From the NCBI GenBank assembly GCA_963169105.1, contig OY720634.1, forward strand, positions 153,643,584-153,707,583: 64,000 nt of DNA, given 5' to 3'. The translations under genes were made by a program, and so were the position numbers. Positions 21,240-32,572 of the stretch are shown one piece after another; the first letter of the stretch is position 1; every line of letters starts with the position of its first letter. Under the pieces are notes generated by a model, which was not told the DNA's origin, ran no database searches, and saw only the letters and a program-made list of their open reading frames with translations. This DNA is from Ceriagrion tenellum. Its lineage: Eukaryota > Arthropoda > Insecta > Odonata > Coenagrionidae.

Positions 21240-23255
21240 GAATGGTAATCTTAAACAGAAATATTATAACAGAAGCTGGCAAAGAAATACCGGGCAAAAT
21301 ATCAGGAAACAGACCACCAGAAGATGGTGGTTGAATGAGGATGTACAAAATCGGATAAAAAAAGGACGCTGAGAAAAATTGGATTTATCAGGAAGCCAAG
21401 AAGACAATATCTCGTTGCAGAGAAGCCATAGCCGAAAGATCTGTGGGGAAGACGAAAGCTGAGGCAGATGAGGAGCAGGAAGAATGAAGCAGATGAGGAG
21501 CACGAAAGAATCCATGGAGGTAGAAAGTTTATAAGAGTAGCTAATTCAAGAGATTAAACAGACTAAACATCCAAAGATGTTTCTTTTGTTAAACAGATGA
21601 TAGATGTGTTTGGAGTATTATTACGCGAGCAGAAGAAAAGCAAAAGAGGTGAAATGAGTATTTTGAGAAACAAATGAGTGAAAATAATGCGAGAGTAATA
21701 TTTAGGCATGGAGGTGCAAAGGAAGGAATTGCCCAAGACGTATTCCAGAGAAGAAGAGGAATTTGCACTAAGAAATGCAAAAAATGGAAACGCTGTAAGC
21801 TCGGTCCTATTCCCAGTTGAAGTATGGAAAACATGATAAGTGAACGAATTTATATTTCATGGGACTAAACGGAGAAGATTAAGGTGTAAGAAAAAATACC
21901 TAACAAATGGAGGAGTAGCATATTGTCGCAATCTGCAAAGGAGAAGGAGAAGTACAAGACTGTGGGATTAGTAGGGATTCGACCGATGCCCCTCACAATG
22001 AAGATGTGGAAAAGGGTTATCGAAGAAATGCCACACTCTGGAGAACTGTGGTGAACAATTTGGGTTTATGCACGGGAGAGAAACGATAAACGCGGTATCT
22101 GCTTCAAGTCAATTATGGAAAGACACAGATAAGTGCAGTATGGACTACATATAATATTAATTTACCTCGAGAAAGCCTATGACAGCGTCCCTAGGGAAGA
22201 GGTTAGGAGAAGTATTAGTGAGAATGGAGTTCCAGAAAGTGCGTGAGGATAGTGAAGGAGATTTATGGAGCTGTGATAAGCAGATAAGGCAGGACGAAAG
22301 GATTTTCAGATATTAGCAAGATTGGAAATAACCAGAGATCAGTTTTCAGCCCATATCTCTTTGATCTGGTTCTGGATGTCACAATGAAAAATGTCCACAG
22401 TGCAGCACCCTGGAGAATGTTATTTGCAGATGATATTGTCCAGTGAAACTGTGGCAATGTCCACTGTGAACGGGCCCGGAAGAAATAAATGGTGAGGTTG
22501 GAGGAAAGAAAGAAGGCATAAAATTGGAGAAAATGAAGATCAGCAAGTTTAAAAACAGAATATATGACAACAAAAAATGTAGAAGGCATATCTGTAATGC
22601 CTGAGTAGAAGGAATGCTCTCGGTTAGGAGATTTCAAGTATCTTAGGTCTAATTTACAGAGAACTGGAAACTTGAATACAACACAGGATAACCTGTGAAT
22701 TGCTGAACTGGAAGTAAAATCTGTGGAGTAATATGCGATATAAATATGAGCTGTGAGATGAAAGAAAAGCTAGTTAACATTGTGATGTGGCTTGCTATGT
22801 TGTACGGGGTAGAAACAAGGTCAAATCCTTAATTCCAGGAAAGAAATAAATAAGTTGCTGAAATGAGGCTGCTGCGTTGGACGTGTGGAGTAACGAGGAA
22901 AGATAAGGTAAAAAAGAGCATATTTGAAGGAAGGCAAAAGTAGGTTCCTTAGGCAGGGAGAATCAAGAAAGCAGACTACGGTGGTATGGACATATGCAGA
23001 GAACGGCAGAGGACTTTGTTGAGGAAAGGAGTTGAGAAAATGGAAGTTAGCGGGGAAAGCAAGAAGAGAAGATCAAAGGTGATATGGAAGGACAAAGTTT
23101 GCAGAAGACAATACAGAGAAGGGCTAGAGAAAAAGGAAAGGCTTCAGACAGAAATCTGTGGAGGCGAAGAATAAAATAAGAAAACTCCGACCCCGTTGAT
23201 GCGAATGGATGCAAGACGGAGAGAAAGCAGAAGAAAAGGGACCTTCAAATAAAAA
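21240..23255 (+). mobile_element. LINE (RTE-like), decayed RT domain to C-terminus
   Basis: Plus-strand translation, across many frameshifts, gives the linker before RT (RRWWLNED at 21315-21350), then DCGNYRGIRPM.LTMKMW.RVIEE (about 21960-22030), EQFGFMHGRETINAV (about 22050-22100), a damaged YLEKAYDSVPRE (about 22160-22200), SPYLFDLVLDV (about 22350-22380) and WRMLFADDIV (22411-22440). FADD, the catalytic motif C, is intact at 22423-22434. Downstream come MLYGVET (22798), AEMRLLRWTCGVTRKDKV (22855-22912) and WKDKV (23080-23100). This is the standard RT plus C-terminal order. The endonuclease domain is not seen, so the copy is 5' truncated near 21240. The AGAAG-rich tail lies at 23220-23250. 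Dead copy. Confidence 0.8.
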
Positions 23256-23598
23256 ATGTCCGTTGAAACATTCAAAGTTCCGACAAAGATTCACTTGATT
23301 ATTTTCTACTGAATATTTTCCATGCTTTATCATTAGAGACCATGGTTTTGGCGGAACATGTCATTATCATGGTAGAGTTTCTTTCGTTCCTGCATCTATA
23401 TACAACTCAGAGACATTGGATCGTTGGGTTTTTATCGTAGGGTTACAGATGACGAAGGAGAGGTGGCAAACAAAGCGGGCGTTGCTTGCAACTTTCGGTT
23501 TACTTGGGGCAGGTTATTGACAGGTTAAAATAAAAATTCATGCCGCTCACCATCTTCATACTACTGATTAAAACTTGGCAATGTCCCCTGAATTTTTT

Positions 23599-23645
23599 AT
23601 TGGTACGACGCGTTTCGACGCTTATGCGCCGTCATCAGGTTTTGT
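23599..23645 (-). ncRNA. Hammerhead ribozyme-like motif (Penelope type), intact core
   Basis: On the minus strand: CUGAUGA (23638-23632), stem II GGCGC/GCGUC with loop AUAA, GAA (23616-23614), palindromic stem III ACGCGU (23613-23608), then C (23607) as the cleavage nucleotide. Stem I is weak by eye (two pairs next to the core). No Penelope RT or nuclease sequence was found within about 500 bp, so this is a solo terminus. Confidence 0.65.
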
Positions 23646-23649
23646 CTCA

Positions 23650-24240
23650 AATCTCGCCGGACTTCGTTGAGTTTATTCATACCACCATCATTATAGAATA
23701 TTTTTTTAACAACTGAAAGCCATAATGAGTACGCTTAAAGGACATAAATATCGTTTATTTACGACATGGAATTGAAACCAGAGATCCAAATCCGCGTCAG
23801 AAAATCTCGAAAATATAAAATTTGAGAACATGATATTGTCCAGAAAAACAAATGGCTGTCAAAGGCAAGTATCATTGGGAAGGTAAAACCCAACTATCAG
23901 AAAAAACGCTCTAAACTGAAAATTTAATCAACATCGGTTTCTGTCAGTTTTATATCTTTCATTAATGACATCTTATCAACGTGTGAGTTTAATATGATAA
24001 CAAAAATAAAATAAACTTTTAATACATTTTTATGACTCATCCTGTTTTGAATAATAAATTCATTTGAAATGTCAAAAATTAGAAAAAAAACTGCGAGATA
24101 GGAATGTCATTGCACTAAAATATGGACGAGAAAGCTATAATACACTTATATATAGCTAGAGGAAAAATAACTTTAGCTACCTGTAAGTAAAACCATTTCA
24201 ATTTTATGCATTAATTAAGAAAATTTGGCTTAAATGGCCT
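23650..24240. other. No gene recognised
   Basis: AT-rich sequence without notable frames or repeat ends. Confidence 0.4.
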
Positions 24241-24243
24241 TCT

Positions 24244-24650
24244 ATGAGTACACATGAGAGAGTACTATGTGCAAGTGAAATGCGCATGCTGAGATGGATG
24301 AGTGGGGTTACCAGAGCTGACAGGATTAGGAATGACCACATTAGAGGGAGTTTGCGAATTGCACCTATAACAGAAAAGGTGAAAGAGTGCAGGTTGAGGT
24401 GGTATGGCCATGTTGTTAGACGAGACGGGGAATATCTGGGGAAAAGTGTAATGAACCTGAAGGTGGAGGGACGGAAGAGTAGAGGAAGGCCAAGGACAAC
24501 ATGGCTGGAGTGTGTGAAGAAGGATATGTTGGAGATTGGTGCCCAAGAGGACATGGCTTTGCATAGAGAACGCTGGAGGTTGAAAATCCAAAAATCTGAC
24601 CCCAAATATTCGGGATTAAAGCTAAGAAGAAGAAAAAGAATTAAGATAAA
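24244..24650 (+). mobile_element. LINE ORF2 C-terminal fragment, open frame
   Basis: An uninterrupted frame reads ASEMRMLRWMSGVTRADRIR, RGSLRIAPITEKVKECRLRW, YGHVVRRDGEYLGKSVM and RKSRGRPRTTWLECVKKDM, the classic C-terminal region of RTE-like LINEs (EMRMLRW.CGVT, RL.WYGHV.R, RGRP..RW). The true LINE end is near SDPKYSGLKLRRRKR (about 24595-24640) followed by an AAGAAGAAG-type tail; the same frame runs by chance to 24861 (205 codons). It shares domain style with the LINE ending 1 kb upstream and may be a second insertion of a related family. The RT palm is missing. Confidence 0.85.
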
Positions 24651-24654
24651 TTCG

Positions 24655-25955
24655 CCAAATGAAATATTTCTATTCGTAACGCTAGTGTTTTACCGTTCGA
24701 AGCATAACTTTGCAAAAAATTCGAGCGTAACGACAAACGAGGTAATTTTGTTACAAGGCCTGATCGACGTTTTCTCAGGTACTCCCGTCCCAGACCCATG
24801 TTCCTTAATATTCTTCTTACTCCGAGTCGAAAGTCCGAAAATATCCGCTGGGCGTTACTAATCTGACCTTTTGACGCGAAGGGTCTTGAACCCGTGCCTC
24901 TCCACCGCATTCAAGACTCCCGCGAGAGGTTAAGGAAATGCAGATGTTGCTTGCCAAGCCGCGGTTGAAAGACCTTCGACTTCACGTCTATGCAACACAC
25001 GAAAGACGACATCCACCGAATCAACGGTGTCAAAAAATTACATTTTCTGTTGATAGAGAAATAGGAAGGAAGCGAAGGCGCGGAATTTGGCTGCAAGCCC
25101 TCTTTTCCAATGCCAGATCCTTTAAATGAAAGGGGGAATTAAAGAAGGCTCGTTTGGAAATACGTGAGCCAAAGTGTATGATATATCTTACACTTGGAGT
25201 GTGTATTTTTGTTGCAATATATAAGTCGCGATATAAATATCTCGTACAAAACATATATGTATAACCGCAAATATATCAAAAAATTTAGTCTACGCATTAC
25301 AAAAGTGTTAGAGGCAACATTTGAGGGCGCCACAGACGAAGCGCCTTTTACCTTTTAGAGCATCGTGCAATAATGTAAAAAAGAAAGAGAATTTCAGAGA
25401 GAAAGAAAAATATTTCTACACCAAAATTTTTTTTAGTATATCCGGATAGTAAAAAACTACACCGATCAAGACGAGACTAAACATTGGTACATTTTTGCTT
25501 CCAATAACAAGGATTCAACACATGATTGAATGCCCCTATTTTTGTTTTGCTGAGAATATTTTATAGCCACTTAAATAGTTAAATTAAGAGAGAAATCGCC
25601 ATATCTCGTTGCCCATGTTTACAACTCACTGCCTCCAGAGATAACATGCTTCAGCAATTTGGAATTTCACAAATTAAACAACCATGCTAATCGATAACAT
25701 TATTTGTGTGGTATTTCTACGCTTAACACCCGACTGCAATGCCTCTTCATTTAAATAAATACCTCTCCTTTAGTATATTCGCAGTAGTATGTTCATTGTT
25801 CAAATGACTTGATTGTTTAAGCCTTCATTTAGCCATCATCAAACTTACCGAGAACTTTCTATCATCAAATTTAGGAATGAAGACAGCTCATATATTCATG
25901 ATGGGGAAGACAAGTGCGATGACAATGGAATATAAATGATAATTATTTCAAAGAA
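24655..25955. other. No gene recognised; possible tRNA-related fragment near 24870-24930
   Basis: The minus strand near 24895-24885 contains GGTTCAAGACCC, a fair match to the RNA polymerase III B box, but no A box at the right distance was found. The rest is AT-rich. Confidence 0.25.
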
Positions 25956-25959
25956 CATT

Positions 25960-26480
25960 TCTTCAAAATTAACATAAAAAGAGGAGAAAGATGAAAAAGG
26001 AGCAAGATACCTCACCACCAGTCCCGCCTCTTTGGGGCCACTGGCCATTGGCCAAGGGAGAGGGACAGGAACGGGAGGAAAGGTCGCGAGTGGGAATTGT
26101 GGGAAGACACGCAAATCTCAGAACGGTTAATAACACCCTCTGCATCTCGACTATCTTCGCACAAATCTTCAACCGGAGGGGTGGGCCGCGATAATAACTC
26201 AAATTTAAAACTTCCCCACTGTCATATTTGAGCCCCATGCTGAAAAAGAACCAAAGTGTACAGGGAACTGGGACGGTAATGATGCACAAATTCGAAGAAA
26301 AAGATGTGCGTGGCGCAGCGTGCGTGGGAAATGTTTGGCCCGAATGCCTATTTTTTGGGACTCACTTTTTTCTTTCCCTGCGAGCACTCTCACCACGCCA
26401 CGCACAACAACTCCCTCGCATCCAGCTGCGAGAAACGCGACCCTGTTGGAAAGATGGATGGTAGCGTTCCGAGTTTTCAA
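25960..26480. other. GC-richer patch; frames on both strands, no recognised gene
   Basis: Frames of 67-126 codons overlap on both strands, which points to composition rather than coding. No domain was seen. Confidence 0.2.
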
Positions 26481-28435
26481 AGCCGGCCGCTAATGAATTC
26501 ACAACACGCAAAACGTAAGGTAGCAAATGTCGAAGGACCCGAGCCTGACTCGCGTCAAATCCAAAGGTTAAAAGTGAGGAACACGACTGTAAAGCCGTTT
26601 TATACGAGGCAGTTGATAGTAAAATCTGATATACGCATCGATATACCCACAGTGAAAATGGAGTATATTGTTAACACGCATTAACGAGTGACGAGAAAAC
26701 AGCCCCTTCTTTAATTCCGAGACTGCATACTCGCATAGTGAAAACAGATCTTCTACTCAAATTGCACTGTACAGTGCCTCGTGTAAAACAACTGTGAGAC
26801 TGTGACGTCTGCACCAACTCAGAAACCATGTGGTAAAAATACCACCGGTGAACCGTAAACTAGCCACTGGAACGCCTAGTCAAAGTCAGCCGCAAGTGCT
26901 TAAGTTGAATACTTTGCGGCACCGTACGTCCGATGAACCTGAACCATGGTATATGAATCTCAAAAAGATTCATGCGGGAGTAACGCGCCTCGGTAGTTTA
27001 TCACGCAAAAGCACTCAATTGAAGAGACTCCATATATCTCTCGGTTTTTGACCAAAAATGACAGGTGAGTAGTTTTTTAATAGAGATTTTAGTGTAATTT
27101 TTCTAGTAGTTACAATAGAAAACGGCTATAAATATTGTAGTAACACAAAAAACCACAGAAAGGCACATTTACAGGCATGAGAATTTATTCCAGGGACTAT
27201 GTACTCCACGAGTAGTGCGATGGTTCTCGGATTTAAGACCAGGAGAGTATGTCAAATGGAGCCAGAAATACAAGAGGCATTTGCGGTGCCAGAGATAACC
27301 TTTTGCACGAGAACAATTCTCGAAATATCTATACAAATATACGACTAAGATGAGAAATTTCAATATTCTTGAAAATGGAAACATTTCCCAGCTTGAAAGC
27401 AGATTGTAGCCCAAGTGTTATATTAGTGTCGCGCGTAGATAGTATGCATTCTACTTTTCGCCATTAACTCTAACATTACATCTGCTTTTGACCACTCTGT
27501 CATCTAATATCGCAGAAACACACATCTGAGTCAGTTTTTAGCAATAAGAAGATGTTGATATGCTATAATAAAACTATATGACGAGCAATATAGTCCTAAA
27601 ATAAATTAAAATTATCCTTTAAAAATAATGCGAAATGGAAGAATTCCCTAGATGTAGACAGCATTGTCTCATGTACAATGAAGGTATGAAAAAGAAACGT
27701 ACAAATATTCAACGCAACATATCCTCTATTCTCACATTTTGGTCATTACCTCTTATCCTCTCTGCCGTGAACGGCATTTTCCGTGACAGGATATGGATTC
27801 ATGAAAACGTGCCAAAATGATTCCCGATGAATACACATCTAACAGTATTTGCTTGGACTGCTGTCACTTAATCTTTAATAGAATGTTTCTCTCTTAGCTG
27901 CGGCAATTTCTGGGGAGTAAGCACTCATCATCAATTGATCATTCAATCCCAAGATTGGGTGTCTGCAGCCCTCCACCCTTCTCTACAACTGCTTATTTCC
28001 TTACCAACTGGTATTTCTTTCATTAAGTGTTTTCCACTTAATTTGATCCATAAACTTATTCCTGGGTCTTACTTTGGGGACTTTATCCACATTGAGGAAT
28101 TTTTATCTCCAATTTATCAGATTTGACCTTTTAATGTTTTTACCATCACATGTAAGTGTTTTAAAGTTTCGTATTGCTATTTTTACTTTGTACCTGTCTC
28201 TATTATACATTTCATTGAAATCTGTTTTGTGCCTATGAACTCTGTGCCTAGGTTTATTATCTGTATTTTGCAGAGATGTACTCATTTTTTTACTTGTTTT
28301 TGATTACTGCCATTTAAATTTTGTAATCGTATTTTTAAAATCCTTTTGAAAAGATCTATTCCACATAATGTTGGCTTAATGATCAATAAAAAATTCTTAT
28401 TATTATTATTATTTTACCTTCAATTAAGTTCCTCA
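26480..28435. other. No gene recognised
   Basis: The plus-strand frame 26830-27051 is polar and unassigned. On the minus strand near 28040-27945 a short segment reads CREGWRAADTQSWD then a stop, reminiscent of a LINE ORF2 terminus but too short to be sure. Confidence 0.35.
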
Positions 28436-28439
28436 CAAA

Positions 28440-29030
28440 CCACTGTGTCTCAGGGTGTCTTGTCTATCTCGTTCTTCTTTTATGTATGGTGTTCCATATG
28501 GTCCTTTCCTCTTCCACACAATTCATCATTTTTTATTTTATCCCTCCATTATATCTTCTGGATCCTCCTCCAGCTCCAGGTTTCCAAGGCTTCTAGTCTG
28601 TTCTGTTCAGCATTTCCTATGGTCCATGCCTCCAATCCCTAGAGTGCTATTCTCCACACGAAGGTTTTCACATACTGTTTCCTTATCTGTAGTCCTATCT
28701 TCCTTGAGCACATCAGTTGTCTCTTTCCCATGAACGGCTTCTAAGCTTGGGCTCTTCTCCGCTTGATGTCCGTTGTACTCCTTTCGTCCCACGTGAAAGT
28801 ACTTCCGAGGTAGGAGAAGGACTCCAATTGGTCTAATTTCTCTACTCTCAGAGAGACTTCTCCATTCATCTTCTCGCTTCCACGCACTAAGATTTAAGTC
28901 TTGGTCTTATTTATTTTCATGTCGTATTCTTGGAGAACTTGGTCTATGACGTTTAGTGATCATTGGAGATCATCTTCATTTTTCAGCTATGACACCGGTA
29001 TAATCTGAGAAGCCGAGAATATTTATTACT
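28440..29030 (-). mobile_element. LINE ORF2 C-terminal fragment, one frame with stops
   Basis: On the minus strand a single register runs from about 28960 to 28500: VIDQVLQEYDMKINKTKT, stop, KMNGEVSLRVEKLDQL, ESFSYLGSTFTWDER, STTDIKRRRAQA, stop, KRQLMCSRKIGLQIRKQ, YVKTFVWRIAL, stop, GLEAWTIGNAEQNRLEALE and TWSWRRIQKI, stop, WRDKIKNDEL. This is the connection and C-terminal domain of an RTE-like LINE (YLGS, W.IALYG.E.W, LEALE.W.WRR). Several stops, no major indel, so it is an old but simply decayed 5'-truncated copy. Confidence 0.8.
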
Positions 29031-29064
29031 TCTCCGTATCTTTATTTCGTTGTCCAATTTTTTG

Positions 29065-29255
29065 AGTAGAGAGGTTATAGACTTTGTGAAACAGTCGTCA
29101 TCTTGAATCAACCATCTAAAAAACATTGACATATCGATTCGCTTGATGATCCTTGAATCAGAATTGGAGTGTTTTGATTGGTGGAAAAAGGTCCCAAAAA
29201 TGTGTAAAGTAGCACCTTACAGTGGTTAGCCGTGGAACTATTGAAGAAAAAGAGA
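29065..29255. other. No gene recognised
   Basis: Linker between the LINE fragment and the lysine-rich frame; nothing seen. Confidence 0.4.
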
Positions 29256-29256
29256 G

Positions 29257-29520
29257 TTGAAACGAGAATCGCGGATAAAATCGTATCAATATTTTGAAAC
29301 AAGAGACGATCCCAAAGAAAACACCACCGTGAAGCGCAAGCACAGGAAAAAGTCTCGCGGGAAACAAAAGACGAAAGCGAAGCGTAAGCTCGGTAAATTT
29401 AAGACGATTGCGAAACACGAGCCCGGGGGTGCTATATGCGTGCATCTAAAGGGTCGCTACGTAGTGGTAGAATTTGGAACTTGGGAAAAGAATCGCGACG
29501 TAATCAGAACTCGTATGTAA
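29257..29520 (+). CDS. Unassigned 87-codon lysine/arginine-rich frame
   Basis: The predicted product has a basic middle (VKRKHRKKSRGKQKTKAKRK) followed by a compact hydrophobic segment (GGAICVHLKGRYVVVEFGTW) and a basic end. The basic run resembles a nucleic-acid-binding or nuclear-localisation segment, and the Gly/Val-rich part could be a small beta fold. CpG-containing Arg codons are commoner here than in neighbouring DNA. I do not recognise the family. It could be a relic of a mobile element protein, an exon, or chance. Confidence 0.2.
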   Translation: MKRESRIKSYQYFETRDDPKENTTVKRKHRKKSRGKQKTKAKRKLGKFKTIAKHEPGGAICVHLKGRYVVVEFGTWEKNRDVIRTRM

Positions 29521-29524
29521 TGAC

Positions 29525-30340
29525 GATACTGCAAAGAATGATTCAAATCCCGAAATCCAAATTGGCGATGTGTTGACGATTGAGAAGCGCAATAGTTGAC
29601 TATTTTGATTTAATCGATAAATCATAAGACAAGTGGTTATACGAACAAGACAAACCACTTTCATTGGGTATATAACGAAAATAGTAAATTTCTTTAGATA
29701 ATTTTTTTGAGCATGTAAAAAGTCTTTCTTTTTCAAGGGTGCCTCGCCTTCTTGAAGTCGAGCCGGAAGAAACCTTCTTGAAGGAAAGCCTAACAAACCA
29801 TGACTTGGTGAAGATTCGATGGAGAAATACCAAATTTATCATGTATCATCAATTTTTCATGCGTAATATTTATATGATATTAAAATACAATTAAATAATT
29901 TCTCTTAACAAACGCTTACTGAATGAGTGCAGCAGTAGCGCCACTGTCACGTCACGTTCACCTCCTTCTCCGCGTCTCTTTATGCTGAGATATTTTGGTA
30001 GAGGTCACTCGTTGAAGGGCCCAAAGATTAATGGGGGTTTGCCTTTTTCAAGTCTTCCTCGAAGAGTAGTCGCTCATTTCCGAGTCACATGCCAGATGCC
30101 CGTCAAAACGCGGTGGATACCGCACGAGCACGGAATTGCGGTTTCATCGCAGTCGTGGACTTACCCCAGGGACCACACTCTCTCTCCGACAAGATCAATA
30201 CCACTCCCGTAAGGCTTCTCCCAAAAGACACCTCGAAAATGATTCCTTAACGCAGTGAGATCACTCACTTTCGTCAGTATCACTTGGTGGTGTTCCATCA
30301 TTAATTTAGAAAGAGGACAACTTTGAATAAAACCGCTAAA
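29525..30340. other. No gene recognised
   Basis: Frames at 29446-29796 (minus) and 29982-30212 (plus) carry no known domain. 29930-30200 is somewhat richer in GC. Confidence 0.35.
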
Positions 30341-30344
30341 TTTA

Positions 30345-30400
30345 TTTTTAAAAACGACCCAGATTTCGATGTGCATTCACATCATCTCCAGGTAGATGAA
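30345..30400 (-). ncRNA. Hammerhead ribozyme-like motif (Penelope type), core altered
   Basis: On the minus strand: CUGGAGA (30391-30385, canonical CUGANGA with A changed to G), perfect stem II GAUGUG/CACAUC with loop AAUG, GAA (30367-30365), stem III AUC/GGU-like pairing within AUCUGGGU (30364-30357), then C (30356). The overall layout matches the intact copies, but the core substitution should impair cleavage. Confidence 0.5.
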
Positions 30401-30632
30401 AGTAAGTCAAGTCAAAATACGTTTGTTTCCACACCATACAAACACAAAAATAACAAAAAACAACGGTTTGGTCAATTTTTGGAGACATTGGCAATGCCTG
30501 GGTGAGCAAAAGGAAGTTCATTTTTCCAGTGGAAAAGGTTGCCATCGCCAAACTGCGAGTTATGGTCTTGTCCGTTACGACCGTAAAAACATGAATAGTT
30601 GGCTAAATTATAGTTTATAGTGAATGTATGTA

Positions 30633-31390
30633 CGAGGCGTGTTTTTTTAGGTAAGTACCGTCAGTATTTTACGCATTTTTAGGTCAGTATTTTACGCATA
30701 TGCGCTGTGTACCTTCATCATTTTGGAAGTCACAGACGCCACTACGGAAACATTTGACCGCGTTTACATTTGTGACCAAGTATTAAAAATGCCTCCGCAT
30801 TGAGAATCCCGCCGACTGTGAAATACGGTCTGTGATTCGTTTTCTAAGTGTTTAAGGCGTGAAATCGGCTGTAATTCATCGTCAGATCAGTGAAGTTTAT
30901 AGAAAGAACATCATAATCGATTGAATGGCACGGATATGGGTTAGAGATCTTAGAGAATCCAAAACAAAAAGTGACTAAGTGAATCGTTTTGCTCCATAGC
31001 AATGCCCATTCACACATGGCTAATAAGACTCAAGATCTCATCGGATCATTTGGCTGGGAACAACTTGATCACCCTCCGCACAGTCCCGATCTAGCGCCCA
31101 AGGACTACCACTTGTTTTTGCGTTTAAAGATGCATCTGGGTAGTCAGCGCCACTACGACGATGATGAGGTCAAAACGACCGTGTTGCAGTGGTTGTCAAA
31201 TCAGGCGGCAGACGTCTATGAGGATGGGATTCAATAGCGGACTTTACGATTCAATAGGTGCCATAATATTAGTGAAAATTGTGTATAAAAATAGATTAAT
31301 GTACAGGATTTCATCTAAAAAAAAATTTTCAAGAAAAGTATAATCGTTTCTTTTTTATTTCAAAACGGTACTTAAAAAAAACATGCCTAG
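30633..31390 (+). mobile_element. mariner-family DNA transposon, internally deleted (758 bp)
   Basis: Inverted ends AGGCGTGTTTTTTTAGG...AGTACCG (from 30636) and CGGTACTTAAAAAAAACATG (to 31384) are flanked by TA (30631-30632, 31391-31392), the mariner target. The N-terminal part of the transposase reads, from about 30789, MPP, then with breaks NPADCEIRSVIRFLS, VKSAVIHRQISEVYRKN and MARIWVRDLRES: the helix-turn-helix domain. The C-terminal catalytic part follows directly near 30980. About half the usual length (near 1.3 kb) is missing, removing the first catalytic region. Non-autonomous relic. Confidence 0.9.
30989..31237 (+). pseudogene. mariner transposase C-terminal fragment
   Basis: The 82-codon frame reads NAHSHMANKTQDLIGSFGWE, QLDHPPHSPDLAPKDYHLFL, RLKMHLGSQRHYDDDEVKTT and WLSNQAADVYEDGIQ. 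This matches the end of mariner transposases. The third catalytic Asp in PDLAPxDYHLF is kept, but the second, normally in LHDNARPH, is replaced (LHSNAHSH), so the fragment cannot catalyse transposition. Confidence 0.9.
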
Positions 31391-31499
31391 TATATTTTGG
31401 AAATTAGTGCAATTTAATGACTTTTACTTATCATTTGATATAAATGACGAAATGGTGTATATTAGGCGCAAAATTTAAAAAAATATATATATTTACCCT

Positions 31500-31900
31500 C
31501 CTAAATTGGGCATTCCACCCACTGTGCGACTCCCTCTCTTGTATTCTGCTCCCAACTAAACCCCCGCACCCCATTCCCTCCCTCACCTCAGACCATCCCT
31601 CAAAAAACCTTCACTTCCATCCCAGTCCAAGTCTAATTTTTTTTAAATTTCCGAAGACTATTAATCTTGGGGGAGAAGGCGATGGAGGAAGAGTTGAGAA
31701 AGATGGCCGCCGGCGCTTGTGTCTGCTTCCCGCTCAATCTTCTTCCTCCGACGAGCCCCTTTCCCTTCCCTTCTAACGGACCCCAAACCACCAATCGAGA
31801 CTTCGTCCATTTTCCCCGCCCCATCTCCGGTACACTTCACGTCTACACGCGGGACAATGGGCGCGCATTGACACAAACACGATAACTCATCTGAGATGAA
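31500..31900. other. Pyrimidine-rich, GC-richer patch; no recognised gene
   Basis: CT-rich on the plus strand with frames on both strands (31444-31776 plus; 31661-31939 minus). AAAGATGGCCGCC at 31698-31710 recalls a YY1-type site but is not an exact match. Possibly regulatory. Confidence 0.2.
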
Positions 31901-32209
31901 AAATATCCGGAGGAGACGTGTACTGCCACTTTCGACCATTTTTAGATTTATTCTTCTGCGTCATTTTTTATATAAAACTCAAATGTGCGTTCTGAAATTA
32001 AGAACTTTGATTTTTGATAGTTAAGGACTTCGATGGAGACTTCAGGGGTTCAGGAGACTTTGACTGGAGAGTTCAGTAAAATTTTGTTACCTCTATCTAG
32101 TAAAAGACTATCTTGTTAAAGGCGTTGTTGATAAAAATTTAAAAAATTAACATATGTAAAGCGCTAACGCTTGGTTACTCTCCCTTTTGTGAAAAGGCAT
32201 TAGGTTAAC

Positions 32210-32455
32210 TTGGATATTTGGGGAGACGACCGACAGCTAAAGTCATTTGCACCCTTAGGGAACAGGTAAGGGATAAAGGGTGGATAGAAACCCGGCGTCG
32301 GTGTTGGCCTACTCTTAAGGAAAGGCGCCAAGGGGACCAGGGTTTAACTTCCCCTCCGACAGACGGAGTACTGCACTTGAAGTGCCCTCCACAAGACACT
32401 CAAGAAGGGATCGGGTTTCCTCTGAATAACATCCTCCTCTGCACGGATTTGGGAA
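32210..32455 (-). mobile_element. tRNA-derived SINE, copy lacking the tRNA-like head
   Basis: About 240 bp matches the SINE at 61268-61566 in the same orientation. Shared blocks are GATAGAAACCCGGCGTCGG, AGGCGCCAAGGGGACC, GTGCCCTCCACAAGA and GATCGGGT. The match stops near GGATTTG (32448-32454), where the other copy enters the polymerase III B box, so the 5' tRNA-like part is missing. Frames across it are incidental. Confidence 0.7.
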
Positions 32456-32572
32456 AAGGTTTTTTTTCCAGACGCTGCTTGGGCGGTAACCGTCTTCTTT
32501 TATAACATTGGATGTAAACTTGGCAAGTTCAATTGATGCTCAATCGCGAATAATATGAAGCAGATTTAGCAA

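Noticed and set aside
24870..24930. Possible tRNA gene or SINE head (B box GGTTCAAGACC on the minus strand)
   Set aside because: No A box, acceptor stem or cloverleaf could be paired by eye.
27945..28340. Possible LINE ORF2 terminus on the minus strand (CREGWRAADTQSWD)
   Set aside because: Only about 15 residues resemble a LINE end and no upstream RT or LLYG signature was found.
31698..31710. YY1-type site AAAGATGGCCGCC
   Set aside because: Differs from the consensus and stands alone without a recognised gene.
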